Source: Shewanella sp. MBTL60-112-B2 (GTDB taxonomy: Bacteria; Pseudomonadota; Gammaproteobacteria; Enterobacterales; Shewanellaceae). From it: 64,000 bases of DNA. The position numbers were made by a program, and so were the translations under genes. Location of the stretch: assembly GCF_019655055.1 (NCBI RefSeq), contig NZ_BPFA01000009.1:1-64000 (forward strand), given 5' to 3'. The notes under the pieces were generated by a model that worked only from the letters and a program-made list of their open reading frames with translations, was not told the origin of the DNA and did not search any database. Below, one piece after another: positions 7,999 to 16,061 of the stretch. Every line of letters begins with the position of its first letter. Positions within the stretch are counted from its first letter, which is position 1.

Positions 7999-9519
7999 AT
8001 GAGCAATAAAGATCTGCTAGGACGCCGTAATTTCATTAAAGGATTCGGAGCTGCAGCAGGCGTAGCAATCGCTGCACCAGCATTGGCCGTATCTGAGAAA
8101 GCGGATGGCGTAAAATGGGACAAAGAAGTTGAAGTCCTAATCATTGGTTCAGGTTTTGCGGGTTTAGCGGCTGCGATTGAAGCAACGCGTAAAGGCGCAA
8201 AAGATGTACATATCTTTGAAAAGATGTCTTATTTTGGCGGTAACTCTGCCATTAATGGTGGCTTGTTCGCAGCCCCTGGCACACCAATGCAAAAGCAAGA
8301 AGGTGTGAAAGATTCTGTAGAGACAATGGTTGCTGACCAGCTAGCATCAGGCCGCGGTATTGCCGATGAAGCGCTACTTCGCCACGTTGCTGAGCACGCT
8401 GTAGAAGCCTTGCAGATGACTCTAGATGCGGGTTCTGAATATCACCCATACCTACAGCAGTTAGGCGGCCATTCTGTGGCACGTACTTACCAAACTACAG
8501 TGAGCTGTGGCGCTGGTATTACTCAGCCACTATTACATGAGTGCCGTAAGATTGGTGTCCATACTCATAACCGCGCTAAGTTCGAAGGTTTCTTAGTGGG
8601 TGACAAAGGTGAAGTACTTGGCGTGAAAATGCGCGACAACTATCACTTTGGTGAAGACCAGCCTGGTAAAGTCACTAATATTCGTGCCACTCGCGGCGTG
8701 ATTATGGCTACAGGTGGTTTTGCACAAAACGTTGATTTACGTATGGCGCAAGACCCAACATTAACTGCTGAAGTAGGTTGTACTAACGCACCTGGCGCTA
8801 CTGGTGAAGGTATGTACGAAATGTTCCGCCTAGGCGCAGTACCTGTTCACTTAGCGCATATCCAGTCTGGCCCATGGGCATCACCTGATGAAGGTGGATT
8901 TGGTTATGTTTCTAACTACTCTATCTACAACTTCCCACATTCAGTTGCGATTGACCGTCTAACCGGTAAGCGCTTTATGAACGAAATTGCTGACCGTAAG
9001 ACCCGTGCCGATGCCGAGTTGAACTGTCGTGATGCTAAAGGTAATGCACTGCCGCCGATTCTAATCACTAGCTATGAAGATTCGAAGAAGCATCCAAATA
9101 CTAAGAAAGTACTTAAGTACAACGTAGGTTGGAAGTTTGATTCAATTGAAGAGCTAGCTAAGCACTTTGAAGTGCCATTAGCGCCGCTTAAACAGCAAAT
9201 TACTGAGTACAACGACTACGTTAAGACTCAAAATGATCCACAGTTTGGCAAGAATATGACAGAAGCTAAGGGCAAATATATTAAAGCGCCTTTCACTGTC
9301 GTTCGCTTATGGCCAAAAGTGCACTACTGCCAAGGCGGTGTGCAGATCAACACTAACGCTGAAGTAAAAGACAGCTTTACTGGTCAAGCTATTCCTGGTC
9401 TATACGCAGCTGGTGAAGTGTGTGGTGGTATTCATGGTGTGAGCCGTTTGGGTAGTTGCTCTATTCCTGAATGCATGGTGATGGGTATGACTGCTGCACG
9501 CAGCATGATGAAAGCCTAA
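7999..9519 (+). CDS. ardA: Periplasmic flavoprotein subunit, probable respiratory acrylate reductase
   Basis: This 506-aa flavoprotein belongs to the fumarate reductase/urocanate reductase family. A twin-arginine signal (GRRNFIKG, residues 8-15) leads to a likely cut after APALA at residue 30, so it is exported folded with its flavin. The FAD-binding GSGFAG is at 50-55. Family active-site segments are visible: GKRFMNEIADRKTR for the catalytic arginine region, KVHYCQGGVQI for the histidine, and RLGSCSIPE near the C-terminus. Unlike Shewanella Fcc3 it carries no haem domain; the next gene supplies a tetrahaem cytochrome. I recall a two-subunit anaerobic acrylate reductase of this design from S. 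woodyi. The DddY neighbour supports acrylate as substrate. Another unsaturated acid such as fumarate, methacrylate or urocanate remains possible. Confidence 0.78.
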   Translation: MSNKDLLGRRNFIKGFGAAAGVAIAAPALAVSEKADGVKWDKEVEVLIIGSGFAGLAAAIEATRKGAKDVHIFEKMSYFGGNSAINGGLFAAPGTPMQKQEGVKDSVETMVADQLASGRGIADEALLRHVAEHAVEALQMTLDAGSEYHPYLQQLGGHSVARTYQTTVSCGAGITQPLLHECRKIGVHTHNRAKFEGFLVGDKGEVLGVKMRDNYHFGEDQPGKVTNIRATRGVIMATGGFAQNVDLRMAQDPTLTAEVGCTNAPGATGEGMYEMFRLGAVPVHLAHIQSGPWASPDEGGFGYVSNYSIYNFPHSVAIDRLTGKRFMNEIADRKTRADAELNCRDAKGNALPPILITSYEDSKKHPNTKKVLKYNVGWKFDSIEELAKHFEVPLAPLKQQITEYNDYVKTQNDPQFGKNMTEAKGKYIKAPFTVVRLWPKVHYCQGGVQINTNAEVKDSFTGQAIPGLYAAGEVCGGIHGVSRLGSCSIPECMVMGMTAARSMMKA

Positions 9520-9548
9520 ATCTGCCAGATAATTAAGAGGAATAAGTG

Positions 9549-9902
9549 ATGAGTAAATTAAAAGCGGTATTAGCGCTAACATTTGGTTGCCTACTAACAC
9601 TGTCTGCACAGGCTGTTGAAATACGTGACCACCATAAAGAAGTGATCGGTAAAGATTGTAAAGCATGTCATGACAATGGCATTAAGCAGTTCCCTTCAGA
9701 TCAGGCGTGTTTGCAGTGTCATGATGTTGATGACTTAGCTGAGCAAACGGCGCGCAGTGAAGAAGATAAGTGGCAAAACCCACACAATAACTTGCACTAT
9801 GGTAAAGAGCTTCCTTGCCAAGAGTGTCATAGTGAGCATGGTACTAAGCAGCCACTATGTAGCAACTGTCATACCTTTAAGTACGACAAGCATAAAGAGT
9901 AA
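9549..9902 (+). CDS. ardB: Tetrahaem cytochrome c subunit of the acrylate reductase
   Basis: This small secreted cytochrome (117 aa) has a Sec signal peptide ending near LSAQA (residue 22). Four haem-attachment motifs follow: CKACH (37), CLQCH (54), CQECH (90) and CSNCH (104). This is the cytochrome c3-like or CctA-type fold that is fused to the flavoprotein in Fcc3. It would pass electrons from the quinol dehydrogenase CymA or periplasmic carriers to ArdA. The gene starts 29 bp after the ardA stop in the same direction, and a terminator follows at 9973. The ATG at 9549 is preferred over the GTG at 9546 because AGAGG then lies 8 bp upstream. Confidence 0.85.
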   Translation: MSKLKAVLALTFGCLLTLSAQAVEIRDHHKEVIGKDCKACHDNGIKQFPSDQACLQCHDVDDLAEQTARSEEDKWQNPHNNLHYGKELPCQECHSEHGTKQPLCSNCHTFKYDKHKE

Positions 9903-9972
9903 ATTAATCGTTTATTAAAAGGTAATTAGTAACTTCATCTCTTACCTATTACTTTGAAAATTCCTGCAATTT

Positions 9973-9999
9973 AAAAAGACCACATTAGTGGTCTTTTTT
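9973..9999 (+). terminator. Rho-independent terminator after ardAB
   Basis: AAAAAGACCAC, an ATTA loop and GTGGTCTTTTTT form an 11-bp stem ending in a T-run, about 70 bp after the ardB stop. It separates ardAB from dddY, so the two units have their own promoters. Confidence 0.85.
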
Positions 10000-10080
10000 A
10001 TTTATTTCTTCATGATTATTTCTTTTTCCAATTGTGACTTAAGTAGTCTTATAAGCTTAGAAGTCTCGAATAGGTATGTT

Positions 10081-10096
10081 TTTGGAACTGATTCCA
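10081..10096. promoter_or_regulatory. Operator copy upstream of dddY
   Basis: TTTGGAACTGATTCCA matches the two palindromes before ardA over the whole 16-bp core. Its centre is about 60 bp before the chosen dddY start codon, so it probably overlaps or sits next to the promoter. The repeated site is the best evidence that the lyase and the reductase form one regulon. Confidence 0.7.
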
Positions 10097-10148
10097 TCTA
10101 TATGATTTTAATTAATAAGTTTTATAAATTATATAAAGGGTGATGATA

Positions 10149-11393
10149 ATGAAGTACAAAATTCTACTGAGTAGTTTGCTTTTATCTAACGGGTTAGTTG
10201 CTGGAGAAGTGCCAGATTTTTTAGATGCCAATGATGTTAATCATGCGCAATTTCAATGTTTAGGTGAGTCGCCAACTTATAGCGCTAAAGATCAAAAGTA
10301 TATTGATATTCTATGGGATGAAACACTGACTTATTTACGTGCTTACGCTGAAGCACTCACTAATGACCAAAACAGTGGTTGCCTAAACTCTGACACCGCA
10401 ATGGTAGATTCCACGGAAGGTGGGCAGCACATGTGCGTGATGGACAGGCGCGACATGAAGTTGATGGTTAAAAACATCTATCAAGTTTTAAATAATGCTG
10501 ACCAAGCTAAAAAGTGTTTTGGTGCACGCGAAGAGGTTAATTGGATCTATAGCCCAGGTGGAGAGCTTGCTAAAAACTCACCGGTAGCCCAGCATTTTAA
10601 GCGCACGACTTTTGAAGAATTCTTCGATAATAAAGTCACTGATAAACAAGTTAAAGCTCATGGTAAAAGTTTTACTAAAAACTTTTACAAGATGGTGACG
10701 GGTGATGAGGTGAAGATGCCTGCGGTATTCCCGTACGACATTAGTGCTAACTCACTGCCCAACCTTTGGGCCGCTGCTGGCTGGTTCCCTATGTACGCTG
10801 AAGAGAGTAAGCGCAACGATAAGAACTTTGACAATATTCGCGGTGGTTACGCCTACGCTGAAATCTTTGGTCACTGGGGCTTATTGCGTATTGATGAAAT
10901 CAATGGTGAAAAGGTTGGGGCTGAAGTGGGCATGACAGTGCAATCTGTCGATACGCTATATCCGTTCCATAATCATGCCGTGTCAGAAATGTACTACAAC
11001 ATGCGTGTGCCGGCTTGTACCAATCAGTTCAAAACTATTGCAGTGCGTGAAGATTCACCGTTAGTTAAAACGGTAAAAGAAGACGACACCATGCGCCGTG
11101 TGCAGTTTGATGAAGGTCAGCATAATTCGCAAACCATGTGGTTATCTGGCAGCGCTGAACAAGACTCGTTGATCTATTTCCACCAAAACACTATCCATGC
11201 ATTTGACGTAGATGGAAGCTGTGAAGCTAAACCAGAAGAGCGTGCAATTGTGTCAGTTTGGGCGCGTAGCAATGCTAACGACAAACGCAATGATTACGGC
11301 ACCACTTTGCTATGTGAATCAGCTGCAAATCCAGGCACACCCGCTAAGCGTGGCGAGGTTATTCAGTGTGATTTAACTAAGGTTAAATGGTAA
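10149..11393 (+). CDS. dddY: DMSP lyase DddY, periplasmic
   Basis: DddY cleaves dimethylsulfoniopropionate to dimethyl sulfide and acrylate. The 414-aa protein starts with a Sec signal peptide (MKYKILLSSLLLSNGLVAG) and is therefore periplasmic, as known for this family but not for the other Ddd lyases. The cupin metal motif is YPFHNHAVSEMYY, with H276, E280 and Y282 matching the ligands and catalytic tyrosine reported for Alcaligenes DddY (from memory H265, E269, Y271), and H350 in FHQNTIHAF matching the last histidine ligand. The ATG at 10149 is chosen because AAAGGG lies 8 bp upstream; GTG/ATG codons at 10140 and 10143 are too close to it. The shared upstream palindrome and the acrylate reductase neighbour support the call. 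Confidence 0.92.
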   Translation: MKYKILLSSLLLSNGLVAGEVPDFLDANDVNHAQFQCLGESPTYSAKDQKYIDILWDETLTYLRAYAEALTNDQNSGCLNSDTAMVDSTEGGQHMCVMDRRDMKLMVKNIYQVLNNADQAKKCFGAREEVNWIYSPGGELAKNSPVAQHFKRTTFEEFFDNKVTDKQVKAHGKSFTKNFYKMVTGDEVKMPAVFPYDISANSLPNLWAAAGWFPMYAEESKRNDKNFDNIRGGYAYAEIFGHWGLLRIDEINGEKVGAEVGMTVQSVDTLYPFHNHAVSEMYYNMRVPACTNQFKTIAVREDSPLVKTVKEDDTMRRVQFDEGQHNSQTMWLSGSAEQDSLIYFHQNTIHAFDVDGSCEAKPEERAIVSVWARSNANDKRNDYGTTLLCESAANPGTPAKRGEVIQCDLTKVKW

Positions 11394-11413
11394 AGCGCAG
11401 TCATTAAAAACCG

Positions 11414-11440
11414 AAAAGCCAACGCGATGCGTTGGCTTTT
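11414..11440. terminator. Bidirectional terminator between dddY and a LysR gene
   Basis: AAAAGCCAACGC, a GAT loop and GCGTTGGCTTTT form a 12-bp stem flanked by A and T runs. It serves the convergent dddY (+) and LysR (-) genes. Confidence 0.85.
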
Positions 11441-11468
11441 ATGCTGTGCTCTGAATGTGGTTTGAGCT

Positions 11469-12356
11469 TTAGCTCAGCATGCCATCTAGAGGTACTTCGC
11501 CTAGCTCATGAACATTGGCTTTGATCAAATTGATCAGCTGATAAGTTGCCTCTGTTTGTGTGTTTGGGTTGAGATATAAGGACTCATTGAATGTTGGCAA
11601 CGGCGGAATGTTGTGCTCGATAGGATCGATTATCTGCATCTTATCGCTAATACGAAATTCTGCAATTGGCGCAATCACTAAGTCATTTTCAACTGCCATG
11701 CACATAGCTGTTGGTGACGGAGTTGACAGTAGTACACTCATTGGGCGCATCGAGATTTGATGGTTGGCAAATACCTGAGCGCGAATAGGGCAGTTTTCAG
11801 GGTACAGCGCCATAGGCACGGTTTCACGTTTATGGGCGCTACCGCCTTTAGCGGCTACCCAGTGAAAACGGCGTTCAAATAACAGCTCGCCATGTCCAGC
11901 TGCGGGCGGTTGCCAATGAGTGGCCACAATCACATCGAACTCACCGTTATGTAGCCGTTTATACAGGTTACCACTCACGTCGGTGTCTATGACTAATTCG
12001 ATACAGGTAAATTCACGAATAAATTCTAATAAGAAGCTGCCTAGATAACGATTGATATAATCAGTGGGTACCCCAAGTCGTATGACTTCACGGTTTTGAC
12101 AATCTTTCAGCTCGTCAATTGCCTGTGAACTGAGCTGTAACATCTTATAGGCGTAGTTCAGCAGCGTCTTACCAGATTCTGTTAAGGTCACACCTTTGTT
12201 ATCTCTTAATAGCAAAGGCTGGCCGACACTTTCTTCTAGCTTCTTGATTTGTAAGCTTATAGTTGACTGCGTACGGCAAAGCTTGTCTGCTGCTTTGGAA
12301 AGGTTTCCACATTCAACTACCGCGATAAAGCTTTCTAATAGTTCAATTTTTAGCAT
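11469..12356 (-). CDS. LysR-type transcriptional regulator next to dddY
   Basis: This 295-aa LysR protein has an N-terminal helix-turn-helix (GNLSKAADKLCRTQSTISLQIKKLEESVGQPLLLRDNKGVTLTE) and a C-terminal effector domain. It is convergent with dddY and divergent from a TetR gene, with a 121-bp promoter region in between. That region begins with a TATTGAGT...ACTCAATA inverted repeat (12361-12399) directly upstream of this gene, a plausible autoregulatory site. LysR regulators often accompany ddd genes, so a role in sensing DMSP or acrylate is possible but not shown by sequence. Confidence 0.86.
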   Translation of the reverse strand: MLKIELLESFIAVVECGNLSKAADKLCRTQSTISLQIKKLEESVGQPLLLRDNKGVTLTESGKTLLNYAYKMLQLSSQAIDELKDCQNREVIRLGVPTDYINRYLGSFLLEFIREFTCIELVIDTDVSGNLYKRLHNGEFDVIVATHWQPPAAGHGELLFERRFHWVAAKGGSAHKRETVPMALYPENCPIRAQVFANHQISMRPMSVLLSTPSPTAMCMAVENDLVIAPIAEFRISDKMQIIDPIEHNIPPLPTFNESLYLNPNTQTEATYQLINLIKANVHELGEVPLDGMLS

Positions 12357-12360
12357 GGGC

Positions 12361-12399
12361 TATTGAGTTTATTCATGATGCTATCAGTATTACTCAATA
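12361..12399. promoter_or_regulatory. Inverted repeat in the LysR/TetR divergent promoter region
   Basis: TATTGAGT and ACTCAATA are perfect inverted arms separated by 23 bp, starting 5 bp before the LysR start codon. The position suits repression of the LysR gene or shared control of both divergent genes. The binding protein is not known. Confidence 0.4.
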
Positions 12400-12477
12400 C
12401 CTCAACAACCTCTATGCTGCTATTTTATCAATGTGAACTGAATTTAAATTGATTGTTAGATTTGTGAAGAGGTCGAC

Positions 12478-13125
12478 ATGAGTAATTGGCAGAGTAGAGA
12501 AAGTTACTTAACTGAGGTTGCTGAGCGCTGTTTGCGTGGCCATAAAAGCTTTGATTTACGCCGTTCTCATTTAGTCGATGCGAGCCAGATCTCTAAAGGC
12601 ACCATCTATAACCATTTTCCTACGGAAGCAGATTTAGTGGTGGCGGTGGCTACGGCACATTACAGGAAACGTCTCGAAAGAGCATCGATTGATGACACTC
12701 TATATGATGATTATTTAACGCGATTCCTGATGCACCATTGCTGGGGTCTGCGTGACGATCTGCTATATGATCGTTTTATTATTTCCCGCGTAATGCCAAA
12801 CCCTGAACTGTTAGAGCTAGTAACGGATGATAACCGCGCGGCATTCGAGCAGGTTTATGGTGATTACATTCGGTGGAATAACCAGCTGATTCAATCAGTC
12901 GGCGTGGTAGAAGGCTTTAACCGCGCAGAGCTTGTTGCTAACTACCTACGCGGCGCACTGATTAATTGTGATGATGCCGGTAAGCAATATGATGATGCGA
13001 GTCTGTACTATCAATTCAGCTATGCGTTATCGCAGTTAATGGGCCACTCTGATAAGCGTATCCCTAATCAGTTAGCCTACGTAAGCTGGCTTGCCAGCCA
13101 AGAAGAAACGGCAAACGCAGCTTAA
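12478..13125 (+). CDS. TetR-family transcriptional regulator
   Basis: At 215 aa it has the size of a TetR repressor. The N-terminal helix-turn-helix (VDASQISKGTIYNHFPTEADLVVAVA) shows the usual GTIYNHF recognition helix. The rest is a helical ligand domain without recognisable specificity. It is divergent from the LysR gene, suggesting joint control, and convergent with cpxA, whose stop lies 18 bp beyond. It could respond to acrylate, as the unrelated AcuR does in Rhodobacter, but nothing in the sequence proves this. Confidence 0.85.
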   Translation: MSNWQSRESYLTEVAERCLRGHKSFDLRRSHLVDASQISKGTIYNHFPTEADLVVAVATAHYRKRLERASIDDTLYDDYLTRFLMHHCWGLRDDLLYDRFIISRVMPNPELLELVTDDNRAAFEQVYGDYIRWNNQLIQSVGVVEGFNRAELVANYLRGALINCDDAGKQYDDASLYYQFSYALSQLMGHSDKRIPNQLAYVSWLASQEETANAA

Positions 13126-13143
13126 ATAGTGCTGAAATTATGG

Positions 13144-14514
13144 TTACTGCAGCGGTAAATTAATGCTAACTTTTAATCCGTTAGGCTGCTGATTGACTGC
13201 GGTTATCTTACCTTGATGCGCCTGTATTGCGGCCTTGGCAATGGCTAAGCCTAATCCCCAGCCGCCAGACTCTCTTTCTCGTGCCGATTGTGGTCGGTAA
13301 AATGGTTTGAATATCGCTTCTAAGTCGGATTCGTCGCTAATGCCAGGGCCATCATCGATAATCTCAATTTGCACGCCAGTTTTACTGACCATGGCCTGAA
13401 TCGAGACTTGAGTGTTGGCATAGCGAATCGCATTTCTAAGCAGGTTCTCTACCGCTCTAGTTAAAGGCCTAGGGTAAAGCGGTAACACGATAGATTCATC
13501 TATGTCTATATGCAGCAGTTTTTGTTGCTGCTGAGCTTCGAAATCGGCATCATCCAACACTTGGCTTAAGGTTTCGGCCAGTTCAAGGCTACGTTTATTC
13601 TCGTTGGCATTAAGCTTTACACGAGACAGCTCTAACAGTTCGGCAATCATCTGTTCTAGCTGATCGGCCTCATACTCAATTCGTTCCATCTCTGGTGTTT
13701 CTTGCCCCTTTTTGCGGCTCAGTGCCAAAGAGAGCTTGAGTCTTGTAAGCGGGGTGCGCAGCTCATGAGAGATATCGCTGATCAGTCTCTGTTGACTGTT
13801 AACCATATCTTCAACCGAGTCCGCCATGCCATTAAAGGCTTGAGCCAGCTGGCCGATTTCGTCGTTACGCTGAGCTGTCGCGATATCGACCCGGCTACTT
13901 AGATCACCATCGGCGAGAGCGTCGGCGCTGCGTTTTAGTGAGCGCAATGGCTTGCCAAGATGCCAGGCAAATAATCCACATAGCAGACCAGATAAGATAA
14001 TGGCAATGCTTAATGTGAGGATCTTATTGTCGATAAAGAAGAAGAACCACGGCCTTGGATGATGTTCAGGTAAGCGGCCATATAGACTGAAAGGTTTACC
14101 TGCTATCTCAAAATTATAGGGGCCAAAAATCAGCTCATCTCTAAACTGATGCTTAATCGGATGGCCGGCTTCATCGGCCATCAGCATAAAGCGCCTTAAA
14201 GCTCGAGATTGTTTATGGGTATTGAGTACCTTGCCGTACTCATCGACCAAATAGATGCGGGCCGGCCGGCCTTTAAATTCTTTAAAGCGGCTTAAATGTT
14301 TGAGCTTTTCAGTGCCCAGAACCTGCGGATTTGCACTAATACGCTCGGCACTTTTTTCAAGCATGCGCTCGAGAGGTGCTGGCAATTCAGATTGATCATG
14401 GTTTTGCTGCAATAAAGGCAGCAGCCCAATGAGCGCGATGATCAAGGAGCTACACAGCCAAAAACCCAGCAGTAGCTTAACAAAAATATTATTAGGGTTT
14501 TTTGTTAGCTGCAT
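13144..14514 (-). CDS. cpxA: Envelope-stress sensor histidine kinase CpxA
   Basis: CpxA senses misfolded envelope protein and phosphorylates CpxR. The 456-aa protein has a first membrane segment at about residues 10-33, a periplasmic domain to about 165, a second membrane segment (LTLSIAIILSGLLCGLFAW), a HAMP linker, the phospho-acceptor histidine in ISHELRTPLTRLKL, and the ATPase boxes LLRNAIRYA, DDGPGI and GWGLGLAIAKA. The start codon follows the cpxR stop directly, so translation is probably coupled. Regulation is expected through CpxR sites upstream of cpxR. Confidence 0.92.
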   Translation of the reverse strand: MQLTKNPNNIFVKLLLGFWLCSSLIIALIGLLPLLQQNHDQSELPAPLERMLEKSAERISANPQVLGTEKLKHLSRFKEFKGRPARIYLVDEYGKVLNTHKQSRALRRFMLMADEAGHPIKHQFRDELIFGPYNFEIAGKPFSLYGRLPEHHPRPWFFFFIDNKILTLSIAIILSGLLCGLFAWHLGKPLRSLKRSADALADGDLSSRVDIATAQRNDEIGQLAQAFNGMADSVEDMVNSQQRLISDISHELRTPLTRLKLSLALSRKKGQETPEMERIEYEADQLEQMIAELLELSRVKLNANENKRSLELAETLSQVLDDADFEAQQQQKLLHIDIDESIVLPLYPRPLTRAVENLLRNAIRYANTQVSIQAMVSKTGVQIEIIDDGPGISDESDLEAIFKPFYRPQSARERESGGWGLGLAIAKAAIQAHQGKITAVNQQPNGLKVSINLPLQ

Positions 14515-15198
14515 TTAGGGTAACCAGATATAACCTTTGCCACGAATGGTTTTCACTCTAGGGCGGCCGTCGTCTCGTTCAGGCATCTTCTTACGCAGGT
14601 TAGAAAGGTGCATATCTAAGCTGCGGTCGAATGGCATCAACTTCTTACCTAGTACCTTTTCACTTAAGGTCTCTTTACTCGCGAGCTCGCCAGCATTTTT
14701 GACGAGTTCAAACAGCAGGCTGAATTCTGTGCCTGTAAGTATGATGAGCTGATCTTGGCAATGCACTTCTTGACGAGTGGGATCTAAATTGATGTCACCA
14801 TACTGATGTGTCGCCTGAGGGGCTTCACTTGGCTGTATATGAGTGCGACGGATAATAGCTCGAATACGTGCCACTAATTCTCGGTCGTTAAATGGCTTAG
14901 GTAAATAGTCGTCTGCGCCAATCTCTAAGCCGACGACACGATCGATTTCATCACCTCTGGCGGTGAGCATCAATACTGGCGTCTGCTTTTTACTACGAAG
15001 TGCGCGTAATACCTCGAAGCCATTGAGTTTTGGTAGCATAACGTCGAGTAAGATAAGGTCGAATTGTTGCTCAATAGCGAGATCTAGACCCGACTGGCCA
15101 TCATGGGCAAGTGTTAGCTCAAAACCTTCCAGTTCTAGCAGTTGTGCAAGCAACTCAGATAGACCTAAGTCATCATCTACCAACAATATACGGCTCAT
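14515..15198 (-). CDS. cpxR: Response regulator CpxR
   Basis: This is a 227-aa OmpR-family regulator. The receiver domain has the acidic pair in LLVDDD, the phospho-acceptor aspartate in DLILLDVMLPK (about D52), the conserved T in LMLTARG and the lysine in LPKPFNDREL. A winged-helix DNA-binding domain with RTVKTIRGKGYIW-type ending follows. It is first in the cpxRA operon and divergent from cpxP. Three TTTAC (GTAAA on the coding strand) repeats lie within 25 bp of the start and a perfect CpxR box lies between the divergent genes, supporting autoregulation. Confidence 0.93.
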   Translation of the reverse strand: MSRILLVDDDLGLSELLAQLLELEGFELTLAHDGQSGLDLAIEQQFDLILLDVMLPKLNGFEVLRALRSKKQTPVLMLTARGDEIDRVVGLEIGADDYLPKPFNDRELVARIRAIIRRTHIQPSEAPQATHQYGDINLDPTRQEVHCQDQLIILTGTEFSLLFELVKNAGELASKETLSEKVLGKKLMPFDRSLDMHLSNLRKKMPERDDGRPRVKTIRGKGYIWLP

Positions 15199-15199
15199 A

Positions 15200-15223
15200 T
15201 TTACCCTTTTACTCTACCTTTAC
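15200..15223 (-). promoter_or_regulatory. GTAAA cluster immediately upstream of cpxR
   Basis: On the cpxR coding strand three GTAAA half-sites occur at 15219-15223, 15208-15212 and 15200-15204, spaced by 6 and 3 bp. These match CpxR half-sites in sequence but not the standard 5-bp spacing. Because they touch the ribosome-binding region, bound CpxR could limit its own expression (inference). Confidence 0.45.
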
Positions 15224-15323
15224 TGTGGTGAGTATACCTTGTTTGATGTCAATTGCGGTTTAGGAGTGTAATTCAACGTAAAGATCTCACTAGTTAGGCA
15301 TAAACCGGATTTATTTAAATTGC

Positions 15324-15338
15324 TTTACAGAGCTTTAC
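15324..15338. promoter_or_regulatory. CpxR box between cpxR and cpxP
   Basis: TTTAC-AGAGC-TTTAC on the plus strand is GTAAA-N5-GTAAA on the other, an exact match to the CpxR consensus. It is centred about 133 bp before cpxR and 100 bp before cpxP, so it can serve both divergent units. Confidence 0.8.
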
Positions 15339-15429
15339 GCTAAATAAACCCAACATTACATTGGACGGACTAAACTGATAAGCGTCAAATCAAGCTTAGC
15401 AGTGCTGAGCAAATTTAAATGAGGCTACT

Positions 15430-15912
15430 TTGATGAAAAAGAATACGTTAAAAGCAGGTTTGCTTGCCATAGTGGCCAGCAGTGCATTGTTAACCGCTGG
15501 CGTAAGTGCCGGTGAAAATAACCACGGTTCACATGATGGTAAACAAGGTTATCACCAGATGAAAGGTGAACGTGCTGGCCATAATGACTTGCGCAAGATG
15601 TTCCGCGGTTTAGACCTAACTGATGAGCAGAAGACTGAGATGAAAGCGCTATTTAGTGCTCATCGTGACGAGATGAAACAGGATCGTCCTTCTAAAGAAG
15701 CGCGCGCAGCACAAAAGCAGCAGATGCTAGACTTTATTACCACGACTAACTTCAGCGAAGCTGAGGTTAAGCAGGCATTAGCCGCTAAGCAAGATGCTCG
15801 TCAGCAGAAGGCTGTCAGTATTATTAAGCTACAAAACCAGGCATATCAGTTGCTGACTCCTGAGCAGCAAGAGAAATTCAAGCAACGTTTTACTAAGCAT
15901 CACAAAAGATAA
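15430..15912 (+). CDS. cpxP: Periplasmic CpxP/Spy-family stress protein
   Basis: This 160-aa secreted protein has a Sec signal peptide ending near AGVSAG (residue 27). Two LTxxQ-type motifs define the Spy/CpxP family: LDLTDEQKTEM (about residue 62) and LLTPEQQEKFKQ near the C-terminus. It is rich in His, Lys, Glu and Gln and predicted helical. CpxP binds the CpxA sensor domain and keeps it off, and delivers misfolded proteins for degradation; Spy acts as a chaperone. The position divergent from cpxRA with a shared CpxR box favours CpxP over Spy. The hairpin 15976-16010 probably ends the transcript. Confidence 0.85.
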   Translation: MMKKNTLKAGLLAIVASSALLTAGVSAGENNHGSHDGKQGYHQMKGERAGHNDLRKMFRGLDLTDEQKTEMKALFSAHRDEMKQDRPSKEARAAQKQQMLDFITTTNFSEAEVKQALAAKQDARQQKAVSIIKLQNQAYQLLTPEQQEKFKQRFTKHHKR

Positions 15913-15975
15913 TTAGTGTGGCTTGCTCAATATCCGTCGCCGCAACCGTTTTTGTCTATTGCGGTGATTGATATT

Positions 15976-16010
15976 AACTTGAGGGAAATCACCCGATTTT
16001 CCCTCAAGTT
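15976..16010 (+). terminator. Hairpin after cpxP
   Basis: AACTTGAGGGAAA pairs with TTTCCCTCAAGTT (13 bp) around a 9-base loop, followed by GTTATAAACTT rather than a clean T-run. A terminator or stabilising hairpin between cpxP and fieF. Confidence 0.6.
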
Positions 16011-16061
16011 GTTATAAACTTAAGGTCTGTGTTTCCCTTACTTTATCAGTAAACAGATTTT

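Noticed and set aside
10021..10060. TGTGACTTAAGTAGTC as a CRP site before dddY
   Set aside because: Only one half-site fits; the right half (TAGTC) does not match TCACA well enough.
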